The notes below the pieces were generated by a model, which was not told the origin of the DNA, did not search any database, and worked only from the letters and a program-made list of their open reading frames with translations. Shown piece after piece: positions 26,068-33,646 of a stretch of DNA of 64,000 bases. Source of the stretch: Deltaproteobacteria bacterium (lineage in GTDB: Bacteria > Myxococcota_A > UBA9160 > UBA6930). The translations under genes were made by a program, and so were the position numbers. Where the stretch lies: the NCBI GenBank assembly GCA_029261795.1, contig JAJDAP010000082.1, positions 20,937-84,936 of the forward strand, written 5' to 3'. Within the stretch, counting starts at the first letter, position 1; each line of letters opens with the position of its first letter.

Positions 26068-26859
26068 TCAGCTCGACAGCGTATCTGCCAATCGGTGAAC
26101 CTCGTCCAGCCCGTGCGGCTTCGCTGGATCGAGTTCGAGCCAGAGGTCGACCGCGACGTCCGGGTTCGTCGCAAGCTCGTTGGCGCGATCCGCCGCCTCG
26201 GCTCCGGCGCCGGTCACTGCGACGCGTGGCCGCGAACCCGCCTCGAGGGATTCGTGAAGATACGGCGACACCTCGGTTCGGACGTCGACCAGCACCCCGA
26301 GATCCAACCGCGCCGCGCGACGAAGCGCCAACTCCGCGCGTGCGCCGACCCAGAGCGGCGGCCCACCCGGCCGCGCCGGCTTGGGGAACACCTCGATCCC
26401 GTCCAGCTGGAAGTGACGACCCTCGAATTGGATCGGTCCCTCGTCCCAGGCGGCGCGCAGGATGGCGATCGCTTCCTCGAAGCGCCCGCCGCGATCCTCC
26501 GCCTCGAGTCCGAAGCCGGCGAGTTCGCCGCGGTCCGCACCCAGCCCGATCCCCAGTTCGAAGCGCCCGCCCGCGATTCCGTCCAGCGTCGCCACGTCCT
26601 CGGCCACGCGAAGAGGATGATGGAGCGGCAGCGGAAGGACCGCGGTGGCGATCACCAGCCGCTCGGTGATGGCCGCGGCAGCAGCGCAGACCAGCAGTGC
26701 TGCCGGCACGCCACCGACGCCCAGGCGTTCCGGTACAGCCAGCAGCGCGATACCGGCGGCCTCGGCCTCAGCGGCCAGTTCGACGATGCGAGCCAACGAC
26801 TGCGGGTCCCGGGCGTCCGCGGGCACCACGCGAACGCCAACCCGGATTGCCCGAGCCAC
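26068..26859 (-). CDS. Luciferase-like monooxygenase (LLM flavin-dependent)
   Basis: The protein has 263 residues. VRVVPADARDPQSLARIVELAAEAEAAGI, given in parts as ELAAEAEAAG and TAVLPLPLHHPLRVAEDVA, and GRFELGIGLGADRGELAGFG fit the LLM class with F420 or FMNH2. KPARPGGPPLWVGA is the usual late segment. The substrate is unknown. I start at GTG 26859 with AGGAG upstream; the open frame extends further but is not homologous there. Confidence 0.82.
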   Translation of the reverse strand: MARAIRVGVRVVPADARDPQSLARIVELAAEAEAAGIALLAVPERLGVGGVPAALLVCAAAAAITERLVIATAVLPLPLHHPLRVAEDVATLDGIAGGRFELGIGLGADRGELAGFGLEAEDRGGRFEEAIAILRAAWDEGPIQFEGRHFQLDGIEVFPKPARPGGPPLWVGARAELALRRAARLDLGVLVDVRTEVSPYLHESLEAGSRPRVAVTGAGAEAADRANELATNPDVAVDLWLELDPAKPHGLDEVHRLADTLSS

Positions 26860-26906
26860 CCCACTACTCCTGCTCGATCCCACGTTTCCGGCCTCCAAGC
26901 CCCGCC

Positions 26907-26912
26907 TATACT
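26907..26912 (+). promoter_or_regulatory. TATACT -10 box close to a start codon
   Basis: TATACT ends seven bases before ATG 26920, with no ribosome-binding site between them. It is a near-consensus -10 and implies a leaderless message. Confidence 0.55.
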
Positions 26913-26919
26913 GGCCGAG

Positions 26920-27441
26920 ATGCTGGTTCCGCGCCGGATCACGGCGGATCTCGTTCGGGTGACGGTGGTTCAGGAGGGAGCCGACTGCGGCGTCGCGCTC
27001 GAGTTCAACCCCACCAGCCGCAACGCCCGCGACCTCGGCCCGATCGAGGAATTCGCCGACCTCGGTGCCGAGCTTACGCTCGAGACCTCCCGCGGGCTCG
27101 GAACGGTGCTGCGAGTCTTGCGGGCCGGGCGCCTCGCGACGCCGCGTCCGCCTGAGAGCTGGCTCGGCGAGCCGGAACTCGCCGCCAGGCGGCTCGGCTT
27201 CGCGATCGGTCGGGCCTTTGCCCTGGATGTGGTCGGGCGCACCCGGATGCGATTCACCGCGTGGACCGAGAATGAGACCATCGAGATTCCGAACGTGGCC
27301 GACGTAAAAAGCGACGGCGACGCGTTCCTTGTGCGGTGCATCGGGCATCGAATGCCCGTACGGATCGCACGAGAGATCGTCGTGCGACACGAGACCGATC
27401 ACGAACGATGGTTCGAAGTCACCGCAATCGAACGCGCCTGA
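26920..27441 (+). CDS. Hypothetical protein, unrecognised
   Basis: The protein has 173 residues without signal peptide or membrane helix. It is mixed alpha/beta with many charged residues (DVKSDGDAFLVRC, RIAREIVVRHETDHERWFEV). No motif is recognised. Divergent from the LLM gene, it has its own -10 box. Confidence 0.6.
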   Translation: MLVPRRITADLVRVTVVQEGADCGVALEFNPTSRNARDLGPIEEFADLGAELTLETSRGLGTVLRVLRAGRLATPRPPESWLGEPELAARRLGFAIGRAFALDVVGRTRMRFTAWTENETIEIPNVADVKSDGDAFLVRCIGHRMPVRIAREIVVRHETDHERWFEVTAIERA

Positions 27442-27493
27442 AACCGGCGCACTCGCTAGATTGGCGGCTTCCTGCAGCGCCCGGAGCCCTCAC

Positions 27494-27958
27494 ATGCCGA
27501 ATCCCCGACTCGTCGACAGCATCGAGACCGCTGAGAGTCTGATCGGGAAGGATCTTGGCGCAGCCGACTGGCTCGAGATCACGCAAGAGCGGATCGACAT
27601 GTTTGGCGAAGCCACCAACGACAAACAATGGATCCACTGCGACCCGGTGCGCGCCAAGACCGAGTCGCCCTATGGAACGACCATCGCCCACGGCCACCTC
27701 ACCATGTCGCTCGCGCCGTTCATGCTGCAACAGATCGTCGACTTCCGGGCGAAGATGCTGGTGAACCCGGGCGTCGAACGCGTACGGCTGCGCACGCCGG
27801 TCAAATGCGGGGATCGCATCCGCATGCACGCCATGCTCAAGAACCTGCGCAGGCTCCCGGACGGCGGCGTGCGCGCCACCATCGGCATCAAGTTCGAAAT
27901 CGAGGGCCAGGAACGCCCCGCCGCCTTCGGCGACGTCCTACTCGTCTACTTCCTCTGA
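27494..27958 (+). CDS. MaoC-like hydratase
   Basis: The protein has 154 residues in a single hot-dog domain. QERIDMFGEATNDKQWIHCDP and GTTIAHGHLTMSLAPF are the hydratase-2 motifs, with Asp and His as catalytic residues. It would hydrate a trans-2-enoyl-CoA in fatty acid or polyhydroxyalkanoate metabolism. The last codons TTC CTC TGA run into palindrome copy 2, which provides the GA of the stop. Confidence 0.88.
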   Translation: MPNPRLVDSIETAESLIGKDLGAADWLEITQERIDMFGEATNDKQWIHCDPVRAKTESPYGTTIAHGHLTMSLAPFMLQQIVDFRAKMLVNPGVERVRLRTPVKCGDRIRMHAMLKNLRRLPDGGVRATIGIKFEIEGQERPAAFGDVLLVYFL

Positions 27959-28053
27959 GCGGGGACGGACTCCTCAAAGTTTCAAAGTTGCAGGTTTCCC
28001 TGTGGGTAAACTTGCAACTTTGAAACTTTGAGGAGTCCGTCCCCGCTCAGAGG
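27952..28053. repeat. Long palindromic element, copy 2
   Basis: The core runs 27957-28048 (92 bases) with the same GAGCGGGGACGGACTCCTCA outer arm as copies 1 and 3. Arms pair except next to the loop, where one G-T wobble and one mismatch are seen. Pairing continues outward through TTCCTC on both sides, which are the last codons (Phe-Leu) of both flanking genes, giving the span listed. Both convergent genes take their TGA from the element ends. Confidence 0.9.
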
Positions 28054-28928
28054 AATTCCTGGCTTGCTTTCAGGAAGATGTCTAGTTGGTCGTGGTGCAC
28101 CCAGTGGCCGGCGCCTTCGACGTTGACGACGCGGGCGTCGCTGAAGGCTGACATGCGGCCGTCCTTCTCGGGATCCCTGGCCCAGCTCTCGGTGCCACGC
28201 ATCAACAAGACCGGGCAGCTGACGCGCGCCCAGAGCGAACGCGTGTCTTCGCTGCGGAAGCGAGCGGGCGCGAAGGCGCGCACGTAGTTATCGAACTTCC
28301 AGCTGAAGGTACCGTCTTCGTTGCGCGCCACACCGTGGACCGTGAGATGACGTGCCTGCTCGCCAGAGAGGTGAGGGTTGGCTTCCTGCATGCGCTTCGC
28401 CGCTTCGTCGATGCTCGCATAACGTCGCGGCGCGCGACCCGCGAGGCCCTGCATCGATTCGACCCAATTCCCGATTCGCTCGTGCGCCGGCGTCGCTTCG
28501 AGCCGTTTCTGCATCTCCGGCGGCGGGCCCATCCCTTCGATCGAGACCAGCTTCGAAACCCGATCGGGGAACGTGCCCGCGTAGTGCAGCACCACGGCCC
28601 CGCCTAGGGAGTGCCCGATCAGGATCACCGGCCCGCCGCCGAGGGCCTCGATCAGCTGCGCCAGATCGAGGACGAAATCCCAGATCGCGTAGGTGCCCCC
28701 CACAGCCCAGGCGCTATCGCCGTGGCCCCGGAGATCCGGCGCGACCACGTGGTAATCGTGGCGCAGTACCCGGGCCACATGGTCCCAGTTCCGGGCATGG
28801 TCCTTGCCGCCGTGAACCAGCACGACGGTAGGGGCGTCCTCGTTCCCCCAATCCACGTAGTGGAGCCGCAGGCGCTGGGAAACGTAGAAGTTCGAAGTCG
28901 GGCCGATCACGTCGAGGGCTTGGCTCAT
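28047..28928 (-). CDS. Alpha/beta hydrolase
   Basis: The protein has 293 residues. VVLVHGGKDHARNWD forms the oxyanion region, GHSLGGA the nucleophile elbow and GAGHWVHHDQ the catalytic histidine. PVLLMRGTESWARD gives the usual acid region. The substrate is unknown. ATG 28928 is used, since the frame further upstream has no homology. The stop codon lies at the edge of palindrome copy 2. Confidence 0.82.
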   Translation of the reverse strand: MSQALDVIGPTSNFYVSQRLRLHYVDWGNEDAPTVVLVHGGKDHARNWDHVARVLRHDYHVVAPDLRGHGDSAWAVGGTYAIWDFVLDLAQLIEALGGGPVILIGHSLGGAVVLHYAGTFPDRVSKLVSIEGMGPPPEMQKRLEATPAHERIGNWVESMQGLAGRAPRRYASIDEAAKRMQEANPHLSGEQARHLTVHGVARNEDGTFSWKFDNYVRAFAPARFRSEDTRSLWARVSCPVLLMRGTESWARDPEKDGRMSAFSDARVVNVEGAGHWVHHDQLDIFLKASQEFL

Positions 28929-29026
28929 CGGCAACCAAGTTAGCGGCCGCGAGCGCCCGGGCACCGGCCCACCCCCACCCTCGAGAGCCATTGACGAGTG
29001 CGCTGGCCAGCGGGATTCTCGCGCCC

Positions 29027-30664
29027 GTGAAGATCGCGCTGGCACAGCTCAACCCCACCGTCGGGGATCTGGAAGGCAACCGGAAGCTCGCCGAACAGGC
29101 CGCCGACCGCGCCGCCGCGGCGGGTGCCGAGCTGGTGGTGCTCCCCGAGCTGGTGCTGACCGGCTACCCGCCCCAGGACCTGCTCGAACGCGACGGCTTC
29201 GTCCGCGATCAGCTGCGCGAGCTCGAGACCCTCACGCGCGCCTCCAAGAAGATCGCCATGAGTCTCGGCGCCGCGCTTCCGGTCGAAGGGCGGGGCAGTC
29301 GACACCTGGCCAACGCCGCACTCTTGTTGGCCGACGGGAAGGAGGTCGCCGTCCAACACAAGACGCTGCTGCCCACCTACGATGTCTTCGACGAGAACCG
29401 CTATTTCGTCTCGGCCCAGGATCGCGCGACATCGTTGCTCGGCAGCCGCCGCCTCGGCCTCACCGTTTGCGAAGACGCCTGGGTCGACGAAATCGGCTAC
29501 CGGCGCGACCCGGTCGGGGACATGGCGGCCGACGGCGCCGAGTTGGTCCTGAATCTCTCGGCCTCCCCCTGGCATGTGGGAAAACCCGCCGAGCGGCGCC
29601 GCCTCTTCGGAGACCTGGCGGTGAAGCACTCGGTTCCGATCGTGTTCGTCAACCAGGTCGGCGGCAACGACGAGTTGATCTTCGACGGTGGCTCCTTCGT
29701 CGTCGATGCGGAGGGCCGCATCCGCACCGCGATGCCGCTGTTCGAGACCGGGCTCGAGATCGTGGATCTCGAAACGGCGCCGGCCGCAGCACAGGACACG
29801 ATCGAAGACCTCGGCGACGTCGAACAACTCGCCGCTGGTCTCGTGCTCGGGATCCGCGACTACTTCCAGAAGCAAGGTCTCCCGCCAGCGGCCGTGATCG
29901 GGCTCTCGGGCGGAATCGATTCCGCCGTCACCGCCTGGCTCGCCGTCGAGGCCCTCGGCGCCGACAACGTCACCGGTGTCGCGATGCCAGGGCCGTTCTC
30001 CTCCGAGCACAGCGTCTCCGACGCCCACGAACTCGCACGCAACCTCGGCATTCCATGCCGCACCGTCGATATCGGCACCGTGTACGAGGGCTATCGCCAG
30101 ATCTTCGCGAGCCTTTTCGGCGAACGCGACGATTACGGCCTCGCGCAGCAGAACATCCAGTCCCGTATCCGCGGTGCCGTCCTGATGGCCGTCTCGAATG
30201 CCGAGAATCGCCTGGTCCTCGCTACCGGCAACAAGAGCGAACTCTCGGTCGGCTACTGCACGCTGTACGGCGATACGGTCGGCGGGCTCGCGGTGTTAGG
30301 CGACGTCTACAAGCGCGACGTCTACGCCCTCGCGCGCCATTCGAACCGGGCTCGGCCGCAGGTTCCGGTCAACACCATCGAGAAGTCTCCCTCGGCAGAA
30401 CTTGCCCCGGACCAGCTCGACAGCGACGACCTGCCGACCTACGACATCCTCGACGACGTGCTGTACCAGGCCATCGAGGGCGGCCTCGGCGTCTCCGGAA
30501 TCACGGCGCCGCCAGGCGCAACGCAGGAAGTGGCCGCCAACATCGTCGGCCGACTCGACCGCAACGAATACAAGCGCCGGCAGTCGCCGCTCGTACTGCG
30601 CGTCTCGAAGAAGGCCTTCGGCACCGGCCGCCGTCTTCCGATCGTGCACCGCTACCGGCTCTGA
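29027..30664 (+). CDS. nadE: Glutamine-dependent NAD+ synthetase
   Basis: The protein has 545 residues. The N-terminal nitrilase-type glutaminase has Glu in LPELVLTGYPPQD, Lys in HKTLLPTYDVFDE and Cys in TVCEDAW. The C-terminal synthetase has the P-loop GLSGGIDSAV and ATGNKSELSVGYCTLYGD. It amidates nicotinate adenine dinucleotide to NAD+. GTG 29027 is the likely start; TTG 28991 is possible. It is divergent from the hydrolase gene and convergent with the TPR gene. Confidence 0.95.
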   Translation: MKIALAQLNPTVGDLEGNRKLAEQAADRAAAAGAELVVLPELVLTGYPPQDLLERDGFVRDQLRELETLTRASKKIAMSLGAALPVEGRGSRHLANAALLLADGKEVAVQHKTLLPTYDVFDENRYFVSAQDRATSLLGSRRLGLTVCEDAWVDEIGYRRDPVGDMAADGAELVLNLSASPWHVGKPAERRRLFGDLAVKHSVPIVFVNQVGGNDELIFDGGSFVVDAEGRIRTAMPLFETGLEIVDLETAPAAAQDTIEDLGDVEQLAAGLVLGIRDYFQKQGLPPAAVIGLSGGIDSAVTAWLAVEALGADNVTGVAMPGPFSSEHSVSDAHELARNLGIPCRTVDIGTVYEGYRQIFASLFGERDDYGLAQQNIQSRIRGAVLMAVSNAENRLVLATGNKSELSVGYCTLYGDTVGGLAVLGDVYKRDVYALARHSNRARPQVPVNTIEKSPSAELAPDQLDSDDLPTYDILDDVLYQAIEGGLGVSGITAPPGATQEVAANIVGRLDRNEYKRRQSPLVLRVSKKAFGTGRRLPIVHRYRL

Positions 30665-30668
30665 AGCT

Positions 30669-32249
30669 TCAGCCGACCTCGAGGCCGGCGAGCAGCAGAC
30701 CTCGCGCCACCGCGTCGACGTTTTCGTCGATGAGGAAGTAGCGCCGTAACTCCTGCCTGGGCGACTCCCACAGCGCAGGAGCGACCGCACGCAGCTTCTC
30801 GAGCGTCGCGTCGACCCCGGGCAGGCCGAGCTGCGCCTCGGCGGCCGCCTGCAACACGAGCGTCTGGATATCGTCGCGGTACTGCGAACGCGCCAGGGCA
30901 TCCAACGCCTCGGCGAACTCACCTCGCAGGTAGTGGTAGAGGCCGATCGATGTGTGGAGCCAACCAGGGTGCAGCGGATTCAGCCGCGCGGTGGCCCGCG
31001 CCAGCTCCATGCCGCGATCGACCTCGCCGGCCCGGATGAGGTAGGTCGCGAACGTGGCAAGCACGACGGTGTCGTTCGGATTGAGCTCGATGGCCCGCTC
31101 CATCGCGGCCATCGCCGCGGGAAGGTCGAGCCGGCTGAAGTGGATCTGGGACAACGCGAAGTAGGCCATCGGATTGGCCCCATCCAGTTCGAGGGCGCGA
31201 TCGGCAGCCGCCTGCGCCCGATCGATCGAAGCGGGCTTCACATTGAAGCCGTGGTGGAATTCTTCGCGGTACAGATAGGCGAGATGGGCCCAGGCATCCG
31301 CGTACGCCGGATCGAGCCTCACGGCACGCTCCAGGCAATCCCGCGCCGGAGCATGGACCGCAGCGGTGTGGATCTCGACGTATGCATGGCCTAGCAAGAC
31401 GCAGTCGTAGGCCTCGAATCGCTCCGTGCTACGGCGCCGGGCCGTCGCACGCGAGGCACGGACGATGACCCCCGACGAATCCGCGACAGCTGAGGCCACC
31501 TGCCCAGCGATTCGATCCTGGGTTTCCAACAACGACGTCGTCTCCAGCGCCGCGTCGTAGTGGTCGCCCCAGATCTGCGAACCGCTCGCCGCGTCCAGCA
31601 ACTGGACGGCGACGCGCACCTGATCCGCACCGCGACGCACGCTGCCACGCAGCAGGTAGACGATGCCGAGTTCGCTGGCCGCGACCCTCGCATCGCTGCC
31701 CGTCTCCTCGAAATGCCCGGTCGCACTGGGTGCGATGACACGGATGCCCCGGAATCGTGAGAGGGCGGTGCTGACCTCTTCACTCAATCCCGCCGCGAAG
31801 TAGCTGTGTTCGCCCTCTCCGCCAAGATCGGTGAAGCGCAGTATCGCGACCGCGGGCTCCCGCTCCGGTGCGGCTTCCTCGGCAGCCTGCGAACCCGGTG
31901 GCGGGGACACGTCCGGATCCTCGGCTCCATCCCACCAGAAACTGATGCCGGCCCCGATCGCGACGAACGCGAGCGCGGTCAGGATGGTGGCGGGCGACAG
32001 CCAGTTCTCGGTTCGCCCGGAGTCGCGTTCAGCACGGACTTCGACGGCCCATGCGACGAACAGCACCACCGGGAAGCCGGCGATCCCGATCCAGAGCACG
32101 ACGTTCACCGCGCTGTCCGGAAGCCCCAACCTGGGAAACGCGATGTCGGCGAACTCGAGCATCGCGAAGGCAGCGGCCAGGTAGAGCAACGCTGCGCGAA
32201 TCACGCCTCGCTTGCGAAGCTCATCCAGGAATCCGTGGGAGCCGGGCAT
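30669..32249 (-). CDS. TolB-like/TPR membrane protein
   Basis: The protein has 526 residues. The start FLDELRKRGVIRAALLYLAA with FADIAFPRLGLPDSAV and two helices is the conserved N-terminus of a large membrane protein family. Next is a FlgO/TolB-N-like domain (VAILRFTDLGGEGEHSYFAAGLSEEV, given as parts SYFAAGLSEEV and YLLRGSVRRGADQVR). The C-terminal 250 residues are TPR repeats (LERAVRLDPAYADAWAHLAY and later). It probably assembles protein complexes; no output enzyme domain is present although relatives often carry an adenylate cyclase or HTH domain at the N-terminus. Confidence 0.75.
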   Translation of the reverse strand: MPGSHGFLDELRKRGVIRAALLYLAAAFAMLEFADIAFPRLGLPDSAVNVVLWIGIAGFPVVLFVAWAVEVRAERDSGRTENWLSPATILTALAFVAIGAGISFWWDGAEDPDVSPPPGSQAAEEAAPEREPAVAILRFTDLGGEGEHSYFAAGLSEEVSTALSRFRGIRVIAPSATGHFEETGSDARVAASELGIVYLLRGSVRRGADQVRVAVQLLDAASGSQIWGDHYDAALETTSLLETQDRIAGQVASAVADSSGVIVRASRATARRRSTERFEAYDCVLLGHAYVEIHTAAVHAPARDCLERAVRLDPAYADAWAHLAYLYREEFHHGFNVKPASIDRAQAAADRALELDGANPMAYFALSQIHFSRLDLPAAMAAMERAIELNPNDTVVLATFATYLIRAGEVDRGMELARATARLNPLHPGWLHTSIGLYHYLRGEFAEALDALARSQYRDDIQTLVLQAAAEAQLGLPGVDATLEKLRAVAPALWESPRQELRRYFLIDENVDAVARGLLLAGLEVG

Positions 32250-32285
32250 CGCGAGATGCTAGCGACCGATTGGCAAACCCTGAGG

Positions 32286-32774
32286 CTAGGCGGCGGGCTC
32301 CGCCGCGATCGTCCGGACATGCTCGGCGCGAGCGCCGCGCGGGCCTTCCTGGATGACGTACTCGACGGTGTCGCCCTCGTTCATCGAGTCGTACTCGGAG
32401 CCGTTCATCCCCGAGCGGTGGAAGAAGACTTCCTTGCCATCTTCGCCGCGGATGAAGCCGAAGCCCCGGTCGCGCACCATCTTCTTGATCTTGCCCTTGG
32501 ACTTGGGACCCGTGGGTGCCGCCGTGGTGGGGCCGGTGTTGCTGCGCCGGCTGCGGCCCCGGGAGCGGCCTCGGCGGGGACCGGAATAGCGGTCACCCAG
32601 CACGAATTCGCTCTGGAACATGCTGGCCGGCACCGTCAACGGCTCGTGGCCCTCGGTTTCCGCCTCGAGCAGGATCTCCTCGGTGTCGAAATCGACCTCG
32701 ACCACGGTGTAACGGAAGCGCGTGTTCTTGTGGGTGCACTGGGCGCCGGATTCGATCTCTTCGAGTGCAATCAT
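32286..32774 (-). CDS. Cold-shock-domain protein with N-terminal extension
   Basis: The protein has 162 residues. The C-terminal cold-shock domain has KGKIKKMVRDRGFGFIRGED and EVFFHRS, the RNP1 and RNP2 motifs that bind single-stranded RNA or DNA. An N-terminal domain of about 65 residues (ALEEIESGAQCTHKNTRFRY) resembles a small beta domain, linked by an Arg/Ser-rich stretch (RRGRSRGRSRRS) that likely adds nucleic-acid contacts. ATG 32774 is chosen because it begins the compact domain; an 81-base longer frame exists. Confidence 0.85.
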   Translation of the reverse strand: MIALEEIESGAQCTHKNTRFRYTVVEVDFDTEEILLEAETEGHEPLTVPASMFQSEFVLGDRYSGPRRGRSRGRSRRSNTGPTTAAPTGPKSKGKIKKMVRDRGFGFIRGEDGKEVFFHRSGMNGSEYDSMNEGDTVEYVIQEGPRGARAEHVRTIAAEPAA

Positions 32775-32793
32775 GAGAGCACCTCTGCTAGGA

Positions 32794-32814
32794 AGGTCCG
32801 CGCCCGCCGGACCT
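32794..32814. promoter_or_regulatory. Hairpin in the cold-shock gene leader
   Basis: AGGTCCG and CGGACCT are 7-base perfect arms around a 7-base loop, 20 bases upstream of the cold-shock gene's start. The position suits a leader stem that could control translation with temperature, as in other cold-shock messages; this is inference. Confidence 0.4.
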
Positions 32815-32938
32815 GGATCCGTGGCGCAGGGAGCGGCGCAAATTAGGGAATCCACCAGACAGGGTCAAACGACAGGGCCGCTACAATTCGCAGCCGTTGC
32901 ACCTGAAGTGCCTGGAAAAGCAGGGAAATCCATCATCG

Positions 32939-33646
32939 ATGCCGGTCCGCGCCGTCTTCTTCGACCTCGGAGGCACGCTGTTCTCGTATGGTTCCACGGC
33001 GCCGCACTTCGCGGCCTTGCTGGTCTCGCTGGCCGAGGGGTACGGGGTCGATGCCCCAGCGGACGAACTTCGTGCCCGCTACCGCGAGGCGATGGCCCGG
33101 GTTGGCCCTTCCATCCAGGCCCGCGCCTACTACCCCCACCGCGAGCTCTTCGGCGCCAGCTTCGTCGAATGGCTGCGCCACTATGAGATCGCCGAGGGCG
33201 TGGACGCTGGCGCGCTCTACCAGGGCCAGATGCAGCTGGGTCTCGACCACACCGTGCTGCGAGACGGTGTCCCGGAGACACTGGCGGCGCTGCGCGAGCG
33301 CGGGCTTCACCTGGGGATCGTGAGCAACATCGACAACGATCAGTTCGCTCCGCTGCTCGAGAAGCTCGGCCTCGGTCCGCTGTTCGACGCCACCACCACC
33401 AGCGAAGAAGCGCGCTCCTGCAAGCCGGACGCCGGCATCTACCGCATGGCCCTGGCGAAAGCCGGCGATCCGGCCCCGGACGAAGTGGTCTTCGTGGGCG
33501 ATTCACCGCCCCATGACATGGCCGGAGCCCTGCCGCTCGGAATGCGCACGGTCCTGATCACGAGCCGCGAGGCCGAACTCCCAGCACAGCAACGGCCCCA
33601 CCACGTGATCCGCACGATTCCCGAGTTGCTCGAGGTGATCCAATGA
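32939..33646 (+). CDS. HAD-superfamily hydrolase
   Basis: The protein has 235 residues. Motif I is FFDLGGTLFSYG, motif II VSNIDND, motif III the Lys in SCKPDAGIY and motif IV VFVGDSPPHDM. A helical cap lies between motifs I and II, so it is a type I HAD phosphatase. Its stop overlaps the next gene's ATG (ATGA), so it may act on a product or by-product of the secreted enzyme's pathway. The substrate is unknown. Confidence 0.82.
   Translation: MPVRAVFFDLGGTLFSYGSTAPHFAALLVSLAEGYGVDAPADELRARYREAMARVGPSIQARAYYPHRELFGASFVEWLRHYEIAEGVDAGALYQGQMQLGLDHTVLRDGVPETLAALRERGLHLGIVSNIDNDQFAPLLEKLGLGPLFDATTTSEEARSCKPDAGIYRMALAKAGDPAPDEVVFVGDSPPHDMAGALPLGMRTVLITSREAELPAQQRPHHVIRTIPELLEVIQ

Noticed and set aside
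27628..28023. Short frames ending SGDGLLK...NLQL taken as real proteins
   Set aside because: They arise because the palindromes read open on both strands; only the PPOX-like gene at copy 3 has a convincing body.
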